From assembly GCA_934394855.1 (NCBI GenBank), contig CAKRRH010000014.1, positions 1 to 44,814 of the forward strand: 44,814 bases of DNA, read 5' to 3'. Shown in pieces: positions 7,449 to 14,859 of this stretch. How positions within the stretch are numbered: the first letter of the stretch is position 1; every line of letters starts with the position of its first letter. The notes beneath the pieces were generated by a model, which was not told where the DNA came from, did no database searches, and saw only the letters and a program-made list of their open reading frames with translations. The DNA comes from an uncultured Eubacteriales bacterium (GTDB lineage: Bacteria > Bacillota > Clostridia > Oscillospirales > Acutalibacteraceae). The position numbers and the translations under genes were made by a program.

Positions 7449-8708
7449 ATGAAAAAATGCAAAAAAATCAAATTAAATTTTGCACAAAAATGCGTAAAAA
7501 CAGCATCGGTAATCATGGCACTTGTAAGCTCAATCACATTTTGCGCAGTTATTTCTTACAACAATATTTTGCCCGATGAGGTAAGAATTTATGAAAACGA
7601 TTCGGTAAAATTCGATAATAACCTGACGGTGTCAAAGTCGGGAGTAAATTTTGCGTCGGTCGGCGAAAATCATGACGCAAATGTTGACAATTCATATGAT
7701 GTTACCGTTAAACTATATGGAATCGTGCCGATTAAGCAAGTAAGCGTTGCTAAAATCGAAGAAATGCAGGTGGTATTGTCGGGCAAGCCGTTTGGGATTA
7801 AGATTTTCACAAACGGCGTAATGGTCGTCGGAATGAGCGACATTGAGATCGGCGGCAAAAAATATAACCCGGCATATAAAGCAGGGCTTCGAATCGGTGA
7901 TGTGATCAAGACTCTGGGCGGTTACGAGGTCGCTACAAATGAGGATGTTGCAGATGTATTTGAGGGCAGCGGCGGTAAATCGGTCATTGCAAAAGTCGTT
8001 CGTGACGGCAAAAATTATACATTTTCAATTAAGCCGATATATAATAAAACGGACGGCAAATATAAAGCGGGAATTTGGGTTCGTGACAGCAGCGCGGGAA
8101 TTGGAACAATGACATTCTATTCGCCGACTGACGGCAGCTTTGCGGGACTCGGCCATGCGATATGCGATGTTGACACGGGAAAGATTTTGCCGCTTGAATC
8201 GGGCGAAATCGTTAATGCAAACATCAACGCGGTTGTAAAATCGGAAAACGGCAAAACGGGCGAGCTTTGCGGCGCATTTTCATCGGGCAGGATAGGCGCA
8301 CTCTATACAAATTGCAGCGACGGTCTTTACGGACGGCTTGATGAATATGAGAAAAACGGCAGGCTTATGAGCATTGCGACAAAAAATGAAGTTAAAACAG
8401 GCAAAGCTAAGATATATGCGAATGCGGACAATTCGGGTCCGAAGATGTATGATTGCGTGATTGAACGAATCGACAAATCGAAAAATGCCGAACACAGCAT
8501 GGTCGTGAGAATCACGGACAGCAAGCTCATTGAGAAAACAGGCGGAATCGTTCAGGGAATGAGCGGCTCGCCGATCTTGCAGAACGGCAAATTGGTCGGT
8601 GCGGTCACTCATGTATTTGTAAACAGCTCAGACAAGGGATATGCGATATTTGCCGAAAAAATGTATTATCAAATGAAGTCGAGCTGCAGTGAAAAAGGTG
8701 ATAAATAA
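7449..8708 (+). CDS. spoIVB: SpoIVB peptidase, sporulation signalling protease
   Basis: SpoIVB is secreted by the forespore and cleaves SpoIVFA, which activates pro-sigma-K processing in the mother cell. The 419-residue protein has an N-terminal membrane anchor (about 17-38), a PDZ domain (about 110-195) with an AGLRIGDVIKTLGG core, and an S55 peptidase domain. The catalytic residues are likely His236 in GLGHAICD, Asp357 in RITDSK and a serine in GMSGSP (372/374). AAGGGAG precedes the ATG at a good distance. It lies directly upstream of spo0A, the usual order in endospore formers. Sigma-F or sigma-G control is expected, but I found no convincing promoter match in the 150-nt upstream gap. Confidence 0.95.
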   Translation: MKKCKKIKLNFAQKCVKTASVIMALVSSITFCAVISYNNILPDEVRIYENDSVKFDNNLTVSKSGVNFASVGENHDANVDNSYDVTVKLYGIVPIKQVSVAKIEEMQVVLSGKPFGIKIFTNGVMVVGMSDIEIGGKKYNPAYKAGLRIGDVIKTLGGYEVATNEDVADVFEGSGGKSVIAKVVRDGKNYTFSIKPIYNKTDGKYKAGIWVRDSSAGIGTMTFYSPTDGSFAGLGHAICDVDTGKILPLESGEIVNANINAVVKSENGKTGELCGAFSSGRIGALYTNCSDGLYGRLDEYEKNGRLMSIATKNEVKTGKAKIYANADNSGPKMYDCVIERIDKSKNAEHSMVVRITDSKLIEKTGGIVQGMSGSPILQNGKLVGAVTHVFVNSSDKGYAIFAEKMYYQMKSSCSEKGDK

Positions 8709-8827
8709 CTGTATTTTATTATAAATTATAAAAATATAACGATTTAATTCGTTTTGTGGCGGATTTTGTTTGCAAAAAATGAAGAATAGGATATTTTTGA
8801 ACGGAATTGCACAAAATTACCAAAATA

Positions 8828-8843
8828 TAGAAATCTATTTCTA
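8828..8843. promoter_or_regulatory. Inverted repeat upstream of spo0A
   Basis: TAGAAAT and ATTTCTA are perfect 7-nt arms separated by CT, 13 nt before the proposed -35 of spo0A. It could be an operator; no known binding site was recognised. Confidence 0.35.
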
Positions 8844-8855
8844 CATTTTGACCTC

Positions 8856-8884
8856 TTGATTTAATTTGTAAATAGTGGTAGAAT
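8856..8884 (+). promoter_or_regulatory. Probable spo0A promoter
   Basis: TTGATT (8856-8861), 17 nt and TAGAAT (8879-8884) lie about 30 nt before the ATG at 8916. Confidence 0.55.
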
Positions 8885-8915
8885 ATGGTAAAAGATTAAG
8901 ACGGAGGTAACTAAT

Positions 8916-9689
8916 ATGGAACAAAAACTCAAAGTATTGATTGCGGAGGAATCGACTGAATTTGCACTAAACTGCCTAAAACAGCTCGATTCATACGGAA
9001 TGCAGGTGATTTTGTCGCAAAAGGACGGGATCGTTTTGCTGGAGGAAATCAAACGCACAAACCCCGATGTTGTAATTGCAGATGTATTTATGCCGCATAT
9101 GGATTTGCTGGGTGTAATGGCACAGCTCAAAAACATTCCCGACAATCACACGCTTGTAATGGCAATGTCGACTTTTGACAACCAGCGACTTCAACAGGAG
9201 GCGCTTTCAAGCGGCGTTGCGGCATATTTGCTGAAGCCTATCGACATTGAGATGCTTGCTAAACGAATTGTTCAGATGACAGGCTGGCATAACAATAAAT
9301 TGCCTATAAACATGAAGGCACCCTCAAACCCGATGGATCTTGAGCTCATGGTGACTGAGATAATTCATCAAATCGGCGTGCCTGCGCACATCAAAGGCTA
9401 TCATTATCTTCGTGACGCAATTATTCTTGCGGTCAACGACTCGAACATGATAAATTCGATCACAAAGCTGCTTTATCCGACCGTTGCAAAGCATTATCAG
9501 ACAACGCCGTCAAGAGTCGAGCGTGCAATTCGTCATGCAATCGAGGTTGCGTGGGACAGGGGCGATGTCGATGTGCTTAATTCATATTTCGGTTATACAA
9601 TAAACATCGGCAGAGGAAAGCCGACAAACAGCGAATTTGTCGCAATGATTGCGGATAAGCTTAGTTTGCAGATGAGAGCGAGCGCATAA
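8916..9689 (+). CDS. spo0A: Sporulation master regulator Spo0A
   Basis: Spo0A is the response regulator that commits cells to sporulation. The 257-residue protein has a receiver domain (about 5-122) and the very conserved C-terminal DNA-binding domain (about 145-257). That domain includes IGVPAHIKGYHYLR, TPSRVERAIRHAIEVAW and KPTNSEF. The phosphoacceptor Asp56 in VIADVFMP and the Lys of LLKP are present, and a Ser (MSTF) occupies the switch Thr position. The magnesium-binding acidic pair, normally Asp-Asp, is Glu11-Glu12. GGAGG precedes the ATG by 9 nt. It follows spoIVB by 207 nt with its own promoter candidate. Confidence 0.97.
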   Translation: MEQKLKVLIAEESTEFALNCLKQLDSYGMQVILSQKDGIVLLEEIKRTNPDVVIADVFMPHMDLLGVMAQLKNIPDNHTLVMAMSTFDNQRLQQEALSSGVAAYLLKPIDIEMLAKRIVQMTGWHNNKLPINMKAPSNPMDLELMVTEIIHQIGVPAHIKGYHYLRDAIILAVNDSNMINSITKLLYPTVAKHYQTTPSRVERAIRHAIEVAWDRGDVDVLNSYFGYTINIGRGKPTNSEFVAMIADKLSLQMRASA

Positions 9690-9766
9690 TTTAATAAAAA
9701 TAAATAAAAAAGATAAATAGGGAACATAAACAAAAAAATAGGCTTTAAAAAATATCACTCAATAAA

Positions 9767-9795
9767 TCATAAATATATCCGCCGTAACATAGATT
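9767..9795 (+). promoter_or_regulatory. Possible sigma-E promoter of the sipL-like gene
   Basis: TCATAAA (9767-9773), a 14-nt gap and CATAGATT (9788-9795) resemble the sigma-E pattern (kmATATT and CATAnAnT). The expected start, around 9801, lies between the two arms of the hairpin at 9778-9831. The inference leans on the known mother-cell role of SipL. Confidence 0.45.
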
Positions 9796-9831
9796 ATACA
9801 AAACAATGTGTGTTGAAAGGCGGATTTTTTT
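9778..9831 (+). terminator. Terminator-like hairpin containing the sipL ribosome binding site
   Basis: TCCGCC (9778-9783) pairs with GGCGGA (9819-9824), followed by T7 that runs straight into the ATG at 9832. The ribosome binding site GAAAGGCGG is part of the 3' arm. Read-through RNA from spo0A would terminate or hide this site. RNA starting after the first arm would not. Confidence 0.5.
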
Positions 9832-11361
9832 ATGGATCTAATGACAGTTAAAAAAGGACTCAAATCATTTGATGTATGCATAAATCAGCAGGCGGAGCAG
9901 CCTGTGGATATTGAGTTTACCTTGCCCGATTATTGCCCGAAAATCGAAAAAATCATAAAATGCACCCTGACTCCGAGAATCAACAGCGTATCCTATTCGG
10001 GAACGGGTGTGACGGCAGAGGGCGAAACGGAGATTGCAATATTATATTGTGCGTTTGACAGCGGCAGGCTTTTCGGCTATGAAACAACGGTGCAATTTTC
10101 CAAAAATATTGACGCAGGAACAGATTGCGACAGAATGATCATCAGCTGTGAAGCAAGACCCGAATATGTTAATTGCAGAGCGGTAAATGAGCGCAAGCTT
10201 GATGTTCATGGCGCCGTCACGCTTAATTTTACGGGCTTGGAAAATACCGATATGCAGGTAGTGACCGATTCGGATGATGATAAATTGCAGCTTTTAAAAC
10301 AGGAAATCGAAAATGTATCGCTTTGCGGGTGTGCGTCAAAACAGTTTATAATTGAGCAGGAGCTTGAAATTCCGCAAACGCTTGATAACATTGAAAACAT
10401 AATACGCAAAAATGCGGATATTCATATTCATGAAGTTAAAATTGTTGCAAACAAGGCGGTGATCAAAGGAGAACTGTCAGTCAACATGATGTATGATACG
10501 GCAAAGGGTGAGTGTGAAACATTTGATTCGAGCATTCCGTTTGAGCAGATGACAGATGTTGATAATTGCAGTGAAAACGACATTGTCAACGCTGAACCGA
10601 CCCTTTGTTCATTTAAAATCAAAACATATACCGACTCAAACGGAGAATGCAGAAGCGTTTACATATCGGCAAAGGTGAATGTTGATATTAAATGCATGAG
10701 AGCGGAGAACATGACGGTGGTGTCTGATTGTTACAGCATTACAAATGAGCTTAGTGTTGCAAGAGAGCAGATAACGCTCAAATGTTGCCCTCAGCCGGTT
10801 TCAGCGGTTCATCAGCTGCGAGAAACGCTTGAATTCGGAAGCGGTGCGCTCGGCAAAGTGATTGATGTCAGCTGTGATGTAGGCAAAATCAGCGAGCGGT
10901 TTGAAGATGGGGTAATGAAGATAAACGGACTTTGCACCGTTTTTATAATTGCGGCTGACGAGAGCGGCTCGATCATTTGCTATGACAAGAATCTGCCGTT
11001 TGACCATGAATTTAACATTGACGGCGACTGTGATTTTGACGCAGATGTAAGGGCCGACATTGAATCATGCAGTTACAGCATTAAATCATCATCGGAATTG
11101 GAGCTTCGGGCAACGATCAACATCGGCGGATTTGTCTTTTGCAAGCATAATATGCAAATAATCACCGACATCACCGCCGCCGACAGCGAAAAACCGAGAG
11201 CGGATATGCCGGCGCTCATACTCTATTATGCAAAGCAGGGCGAGAGCATTTGGGACATTGCGATGAGATATAACACCGCAAAGGATATGATCAGGGAAGC
11301 AAATTCGCTTGAAGACGATGTTTTGACAGAGGACAAAATATTGATGATTCCGGGAATGTAG
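9832..11361 (+). CDS. sipL: SipL-like spore morphogenesis protein (SPOCS/DUF3794 plus LysM)
   Basis: In Clostridioides, SipL binds SpoIVA and is needed for spore coat assembly around the forespore. This 509-residue protein matches in length (about 500) and layout. It has repeated SPOCS/DUF3794 modules of beta-rich sequence through residues 1-450, such as the ILYCAFDSGRLFGYETTVQF segment spread around 70-90. A C-terminal LysM domain follows (about 460-509, YYAKQGESIWDIAMRYN...). There is no signal peptide, consistent with a cytoplasmic mother-cell protein. The ATG sits directly after a hairpin holding its ribosome binding site. The name is by domain layout and sporulation context, since other SPOCS-LysM proteins exist. 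Confidence 0.85.
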   Translation: MDLMTVKKGLKSFDVCINQQAEQPVDIEFTLPDYCPKIEKIIKCTLTPRINSVSYSGTGVTAEGETEIAILYCAFDSGRLFGYETTVQFSKNIDAGTDCDRMIISCEARPEYVNCRAVNERKLDVHGAVTLNFTGLENTDMQVVTDSDDDKLQLLKQEIENVSLCGCASKQFIIEQELEIPQTLDNIENIIRKNADIHIHEVKIVANKAVIKGELSVNMMYDTAKGECETFDSSIPFEQMTDVDNCSENDIVNAEPTLCSFKIKTYTDSNGECRSVYISAKVNVDIKCMRAENMTVVSDCYSITNELSVAREQITLKCCPQPVSAVHQLRETLEFGSGALGKVIDVSCDVGKISERFEDGVMKINGLCTVFIIAADESGSIICYDKNLPFDHEFNIDGDCDFDADVRADIESCSYSIKSSSELELRATINIGGFVFCKHNMQIITDITAADSEKPRADMPALILYYAKQGESIWDIAMRYNTAKDMIREANSLEDDVLTEDKILMIPGM

Positions 11362-11371
11362 ATATAATAAA

Positions 11372-11409
11372 TAAGGCGCCGTTTGTTTTGAACATTCGGT
11401 GCCTTTTGT
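11372..11409 (+). terminator. Terminator after the sipL-like gene
   Basis: AAGGCGCCG pairs with CGGTGCCTT (one G-T pair) and is followed by a T-rich tract. Confidence 0.75.
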
Positions 11410-11476
11410 TTGCGTTTTTGAAAAGTCTGTTGTATAATAAAAATATAGGATAATAAAAGGAGAAATTAAAATAATT

Positions 11477-12016
11477 ATGAGTAAAAATGTTTTGATAATT
11501 TCATCAAGCCTTCGAGCAAACAGCAATTCGGAAATTTTGGCGCAATGCTTTGCTGACGGTGCTGTGGACGGCGGCAATAATGTTGAAATCATCAGCCTTA
11601 AAGATAAAAATATTTTGTTTTGCAAAGGATGTCTTGCATGTCAAAAACTTCACAAATGCGTGATAAAGGACGATGCGGGGGAGATTGCCGAGAAAATGAA
11701 GTCGGCTGATGTGATTTGCTATGCAACACCGGTATATTATTATTCGGTGAGCGGTCAGCTTAAAACGCTGTTTGACAGAGCAAATTGCCTCTATGACAGC
11801 GACTATAAATTTACCGACATCTATCTTTTGTCAACAGCCGCAGATGATGCGGATTATACATTCGACGGTGTGCAAAAGGCGGTCGAGGGTTGGATCGATT
11901 GTTATGATCGAGCGCATCTTTGCGGAGAGGTTTATTGCGGCGGAGTTGACAACGGCGGAGAAATCAAGGGCAACTTAGCGCTTGAAAAAGCATATGAAAT
12001 GGGCAAAAATGTCTGA
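11477..12016 (+). CDS. NADPH-dependent FMN reductase / flavodoxin-fold protein
   Basis: This 179-residue flavodoxin-fold protein starts with the FMN-phosphate loop SSSLRANSNSE (9-19). It has a cysteine pair in the FCKGCLACQ segment (about 49-57) and the FMN-contact motif ATPVYYYSVSGQLK (about 83-96). These features match the NADPH-dependent FMN reductase / iron-sulfur flavoprotein family, which transfers electrons from NAD(P)H to flavin, iron or small acceptors. The second half lacks the fuller cysteine cluster of true iron-sulfur flavoproteins, so a cluster is uncertain. It is monocistronic, between the sipL terminator and the tRNA-Thr region. The physiological substrate cannot be told from sequence. 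Confidence 0.85.
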   Translation: MSKNVLIISSSLRANSNSEILAQCFADGAVDGGNNVEIISLKDKNILFCKGCLACQKLHKCVIKDDAGEIAEKMKSADVICYATPVYYYSVSGQLKTLFDRANCLYDSDYKFTDIYLLSTAADDADYTFDGVQKAVEGWIDCYDRAHLCGEVYCGGVDNGGEIKGNLALEKAYEMGKNV

Positions 12017-12035
12017 TAACTTATAATTTTATATA

Positions 12036-12057
12036 TCAAAAAAGACCGCAGTCGGTC
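12036..12057 (-). terminator. Minus-strand terminator with no matching gene
   Basis: On the minus strand GACCG-ACTG-CGGTC is followed by TTTTTT. The plus side has no T run, so it does not serve the upstream plus-strand gene. No open minus-strand gene of convincing composition lies between it and tRNA-Thr. Confidence 0.6.
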
Positions 12058-12239
12058 ATGATCAATGCAAACATATGACGAGGACGGCAAGCCGAACATG
12101 ATGAATGCAGAATGAGTCGAATTTGTCGATTTGAATGAGTTAATCGTCGAATCTCGGTTCGAATAAAACGACCGATAAAGACGGAGAAAAACAAAAATAA
12201 TATTGTGCTTTTGGACGGTTCTGACTTAAATTGAACATA

Positions 12240-12270
12240 AAAAAAGACAAGTCGGTTGACCTGTCTTTTT
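12240..12270 (-). terminator. Terminator of tRNA-Thr
   Basis: AAAAAGACA and TGTCTTTTT, plus an inner GTC/GAC helix, form a long stem across GGTT directly after the tRNA 3' end. Flanking A and T runs make it bidirectional. Confidence 0.85.
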
Positions 12271-12272
12271 GG

Positions 12273-12345
12273 AGCTGATAGTCGGATTCGAACCGACGAC
12301 CTGCTCATTACGAATGAGCTGCTCTACCAACTGAGCCATATCAGC
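12273..12345 (-). tRNA. tRNA-Thr (CGT)
   Basis: The minus strand gives acceptor GCTGATA/TATCAGC, D arm GCTC..GAGC, anticodon stem CTCAT/ATGAG around loop TTCGTAA with anticodon CGT (complement at 12310-12312), and T arm GTCGGTTCGAATCCGAC. CCA is encoded at 12270-12272 (complement). Confidence 0.96.
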
Positions 12346-12381
12346 AAGGTATATTGTGTTAGTGCGAACACATACAAGCTA

Positions 12382-12410
12382 ATTATACTCGTCAAAAATG
12401 CTTTTGTCAA
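12382..12410 (-). promoter_or_regulatory. Consensus promoter of tRNA-Thr
   Basis: On the minus strand TTGACA (12405-12410), 17 nt and TATAAT (12382-12387) are a perfect sigma-A consensus, about 37 nt before the tRNA. Confidence 0.88.
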
Positions 12411-12463
12411 TAACAAAACGTAAAAAAATAATAATAAATTTAACAAATTTTTATTTATTTATA

Positions 12464-12492
12464 TTGATTTTTTTATTTTAATGTAATATAAT
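12464..12492 (+). promoter_or_regulatory. Promoter of the XRE-dnaD-dnaI genes
   Basis: TTGATT (12464-12469), 17 nt and TATAAT (12487-12492) precede the ATG at 12528 by about 35 nt. Confidence 0.7.
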
Positions 12493-12527
12493 GAATACAT
12501 ACGTTCAGAAAGGATGGCGAAACCGGA

Positions 12528-12902
12528 ATGAATAATAAATTAAAGGAATTGAGAAAAAACAGTGCATTAACTCAGAAGCAGATCGCCGATGTCATCGGAA
12601 TCGATCGCTCGACCTACTCTTACTACGAAAATGGCAAAGCGTCCCCCTCGCTTGAAGTGCTGGTTAAAATCGCTAAGGTTTTCAATGTAACGCTTGATTA
12701 CATCATCTACGGCGAAGAGTCAAAAACAGTACAGCCGGTCAGCGTTTTGACCGACAACTACACTTCATATTCAAAGGTTGACAGTTTTGTTAATTTGTCA
12801 TTGGAAGAGAAGAATTTGTTGATGTATAGCAGATTGCTTGATTCTGATTCGTTAAAAAAACTGGTTGATTTTGCAGACGAACTTGTAAAATCGAACGAAT
12901 AA
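12528..12902 (+). CDS. XRE-family helix-turn-helix regulator
   Basis: The 124-residue protein has an N-terminal HTH_3 domain (about 5-58). Its recognition region includes LTQKQIADVIGIDRSTYSYYE, followed by GKASPSLEVLVKIAKVFNVTLDYI. The C-terminal half (about 70-124) is a short, charged helical tail that may mediate dimerisation. It is the first gene before the DnaD-like and DnaI-like genes, and its stop overlaps the ribosome binding site of the next gene, indicating translational coupling. Autoregulation of this unit is plausible, but no operator is evident. XRE regulators are common on phages, but no other phage gene is nearby. Confidence 0.9.
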   Translation: MNNKLKELRKNSALTQKQIADVIGIDRSTYSYYENGKASPSLEVLVKIAKVFNVTLDYIIYGEESKTVQPVSVLTDNYTSYSKVDSFVNLSLEEKNLLMYSRLLDSDSLKKLVDFADELVKSNE

Positions 12903-12917
12903 GAAAGGTTAATACAA

Positions 12918-13865
12918 GTGAATTTTACCGTGAACCCCTCGGTTTTCGGCTCAATGCTTGCTGTACCGTCAGTCGTTGCAGAAAAGCATTTAAAACTTGC
13001 AAGCGGTGACCAGATTAAGGTTTTGCTTGCATTTTTTAAATTCAGCCAAGACAAGGATTATTGTGAAAAAATATCTTCGGTTACGGGAGTCAATGCCGCA
13101 AGCGTTTTTGAGTGCCTTGAATATTGGGCAGATTGCGGCATTTTGCTTTGTGACTCAAAAAAGCCGAATGATGAGCAACAAAAAAATATTTCGGATAATA
13201 AAAGGATCAAGAAGGATTTTTCCGCATCTGGCAAACCGACTCGTGAAGAAGCGGTCAAGCGTGCCGTTGATGACGGAGAACTGAAATTTTTGTTTGATGA
13301 AATTCAGCAAAAGCTAAATAAACCGATTACTACCGCACAGATGATCACGCTTGTTTGGCTTCATGATAACTACGGTTTGCCTGCGTCGGTCATTTTGATG
13401 GCGGTTGAATATGCAAAAAACGAAGACAAGTCAAATTTTTCCTACATAGAAAAAGTCTGCGTCGATTGGGCGGAGCATGATGTTTGCGATGTTGCGTCAG
13501 CTGAAAGACGAATATCCCGGCTTTATATGAGAAAGACTGCTTGGAAAATCGTGTCGAAAACCTTTGGAATCGATGAACGCAAGCCGTCTGCAAAGGAAAG
13601 CGAATTTGTCGATAAGTGGGTAAATCAATTCGGATATACAAAGGATATGCTCAAAATCGCCTATGATAAGTGCATTGATTCAACGGGCAAGCTGAGCTTT
13701 CCTTATATCGATAAAATCATTGTGAAATGGAATGCGAACGGCGTTAAGCGTCCGCAGGATATTGATGAGTCAAAACCGAGTGCAAAAACGGGCAAGACTG
13801 ACACATCATATGACATTGGGCAAATCAAGTCCAAATCTAACAACTTTGACAACATTGGATGGTGA
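12918..13865 (+). CDS. DnaD-domain replication initiation protein
   Basis: The 315-residue protein resembles the Firmicutes DnaD/DnaB family, which remodels DNA at the origin and brings in the helicase loader. An N-terminal winged-helix-like region (about 1-85) is followed by a low-complexity linker. Two DnaD C-terminal-type domains follow (about 125-190 and 210-275), recognisable by ITLVWLHDNYGLP, VILMAVEYAK and the later YTKDMLKIAYDKCI and SFPYIDKIIVKW. The start is GTG at 12918 with AAGAAAGG just before it, overlapping the stop of the XRE gene. It ends 4 nt before the DnaI-like gene. This pairing supports a chromosomal primosome role. Confidence 0.88.
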   Translation: MNFTVNPSVFGSMLAVPSVVAEKHLKLASGDQIKVLLAFFKFSQDKDYCEKISSVTGVNAASVFECLEYWADCGILLCDSKKPNDEQQKNISDNKRIKKDFSASGKPTREEAVKRAVDDGELKFLFDEIQQKLNKPITTAQMITLVWLHDNYGLPASVILMAVEYAKNEDKSNFSYIEKVCVDWAEHDVCDVASAERRISRLYMRKTAWKIVSKTFGIDERKPSAKESEFVDKWVNQFGYTKDMLKIAYDKCIDSTGKLSFPYIDKIIVKWNANGVKRPQDIDESKPSAKTGKTDTSYDIGQIKSKSNNFDNIGW

Positions 13866-13869
13866 GTAG

Positions 13870-14829
13870 ATGACTAATGCCGATTATTATAATAAGGCGC
13901 TTGAGATTGTTCACGCTCGCAAGCTGAAGGCAGAAATGCTTTCGGAAATGAAGAAAAAAGAGCTTCATGATAAATTGCCGGAGCTTGACACGCTTGAATT
14001 TAAAATTAAATCGACATTTTCAGACGCACTAAAAATGCAGCTTGCGGGAAAAGCGGTCGATTTTGACGAGGCTTCAAAAAAGAGCCTTGAATTTCAAAAT
14101 CAGCGGAAAATGTTGCTGCATGATGCCGGAATTAATGAGAGCGATTTGGAGCCGAAATATCATTGTAAAAAGTGCAATGATTCGGGTTATGTTGACGGCA
14201 AGGTTTGCGAATGCGTCAAATTTGCCGCCGCAAAATTGATTTATGACGAGCTTAACAAGGATGTTCCGCTTGAAGATTGCACATTTTCAAGCTTTAACTT
14301 GAAATATTATCCCGAAACTTCAAATGATGGGTACAGTCCGAGAGAGGTTATGGGAAAAATTTTTGAGTCTTGCGTTTCATATGCCGATAAATTTAATCCG
14401 CATATGCCGAGTCTGCTTTTTTACGGAAACACGGGACTTGGCAAAACGCATCTGTCGCTGTCGATTGCAAACGAAGTTATTTCAAGGGGATATAATGTCG
14501 TATACGGTCCGATTTCACGGATTTTGCAGCAGATCGAGGAGGAATATTTCTCACGGGATTTGCAGTCAAATCAAACGCTGAACACCGTCAATGAATGCGA
14601 CTTATTGATAATCGACGACCTCGGAACGGAGTTTACAACCCCGTTTGTTACTTCAACGATCTACGACATTATCAATTCGAGAATATTGTCAAAAAAGCCT
14701 ACCATAATAAACACAAATTTATCTATGGAGGAGATTGAAAAGCGATATTCTCCGAGAATAGTTTCCCGAATTTCCGGCAACTATACTATGTTTATGTTTG
14801 TCGGCTCAGATGTAAGAGCATTAAAATAA
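13870..14829 (+). CDS. dnaI: DnaC/DnaI-type replicative helicase loader
   Basis: This 319-residue AAA+ ATPase is expected to load the replicative helicase at origins and restarted forks. An N-terminal helical region is followed by a zinc-binding cluster (Cys99, Cys102, Cys113, Cys115), as in B. subtilis DnaI. The AAA+ domain has Walker A GNTGLGKTH (186-194), Walker B DLLIIDDLG (244-252) and an arginine-finger region near RIVSRISGNY. It sits 4 nt downstream of the DnaD-like gene. The symbol is by family; some genomes call these proteins DnaC. Confidence 0.92.
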   Translation: MTNADYYNKALEIVHARKLKAEMLSEMKKKELHDKLPELDTLEFKIKSTFSDALKMQLAGKAVDFDEASKKSLEFQNQRKMLLHDAGINESDLEPKYHCKKCNDSGYVDGKVCECVKFAAAKLIYDELNKDVPLEDCTFSSFNLKYYPETSNDGYSPREVMGKIFESCVSYADKFNPHMPSLLFYGNTGLGKTHLSLSIANEVISRGYNVVYGPISRILQQIEEEYFSRDLQSNQTLNTVNECDLLIIDDLGTEFTTPFVTSTIYDIINSRILSKKPTIINTNLSMEEIEKRYSPRIVSRISGNYTMFMFVGSDVRALK

Positions 14830-14859
14830 TTTTAGCAGTTTAAAAAGAAGGAATTTATA

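Noticed and set aside
12036..12308. Minus-strand ORF of 90 codons
   Set aside because: It runs through tRNA-Thr and its terminator and has no plausible start or composition.
12528..14829. Prophage fragment (XRE, DnaD-like and DnaC-like genes)
   Set aside because: Structural, lysis and integrase genes are missing, and the DnaD-like and DnaI-like pair fits the chromosomal primosome of Firmicutes.
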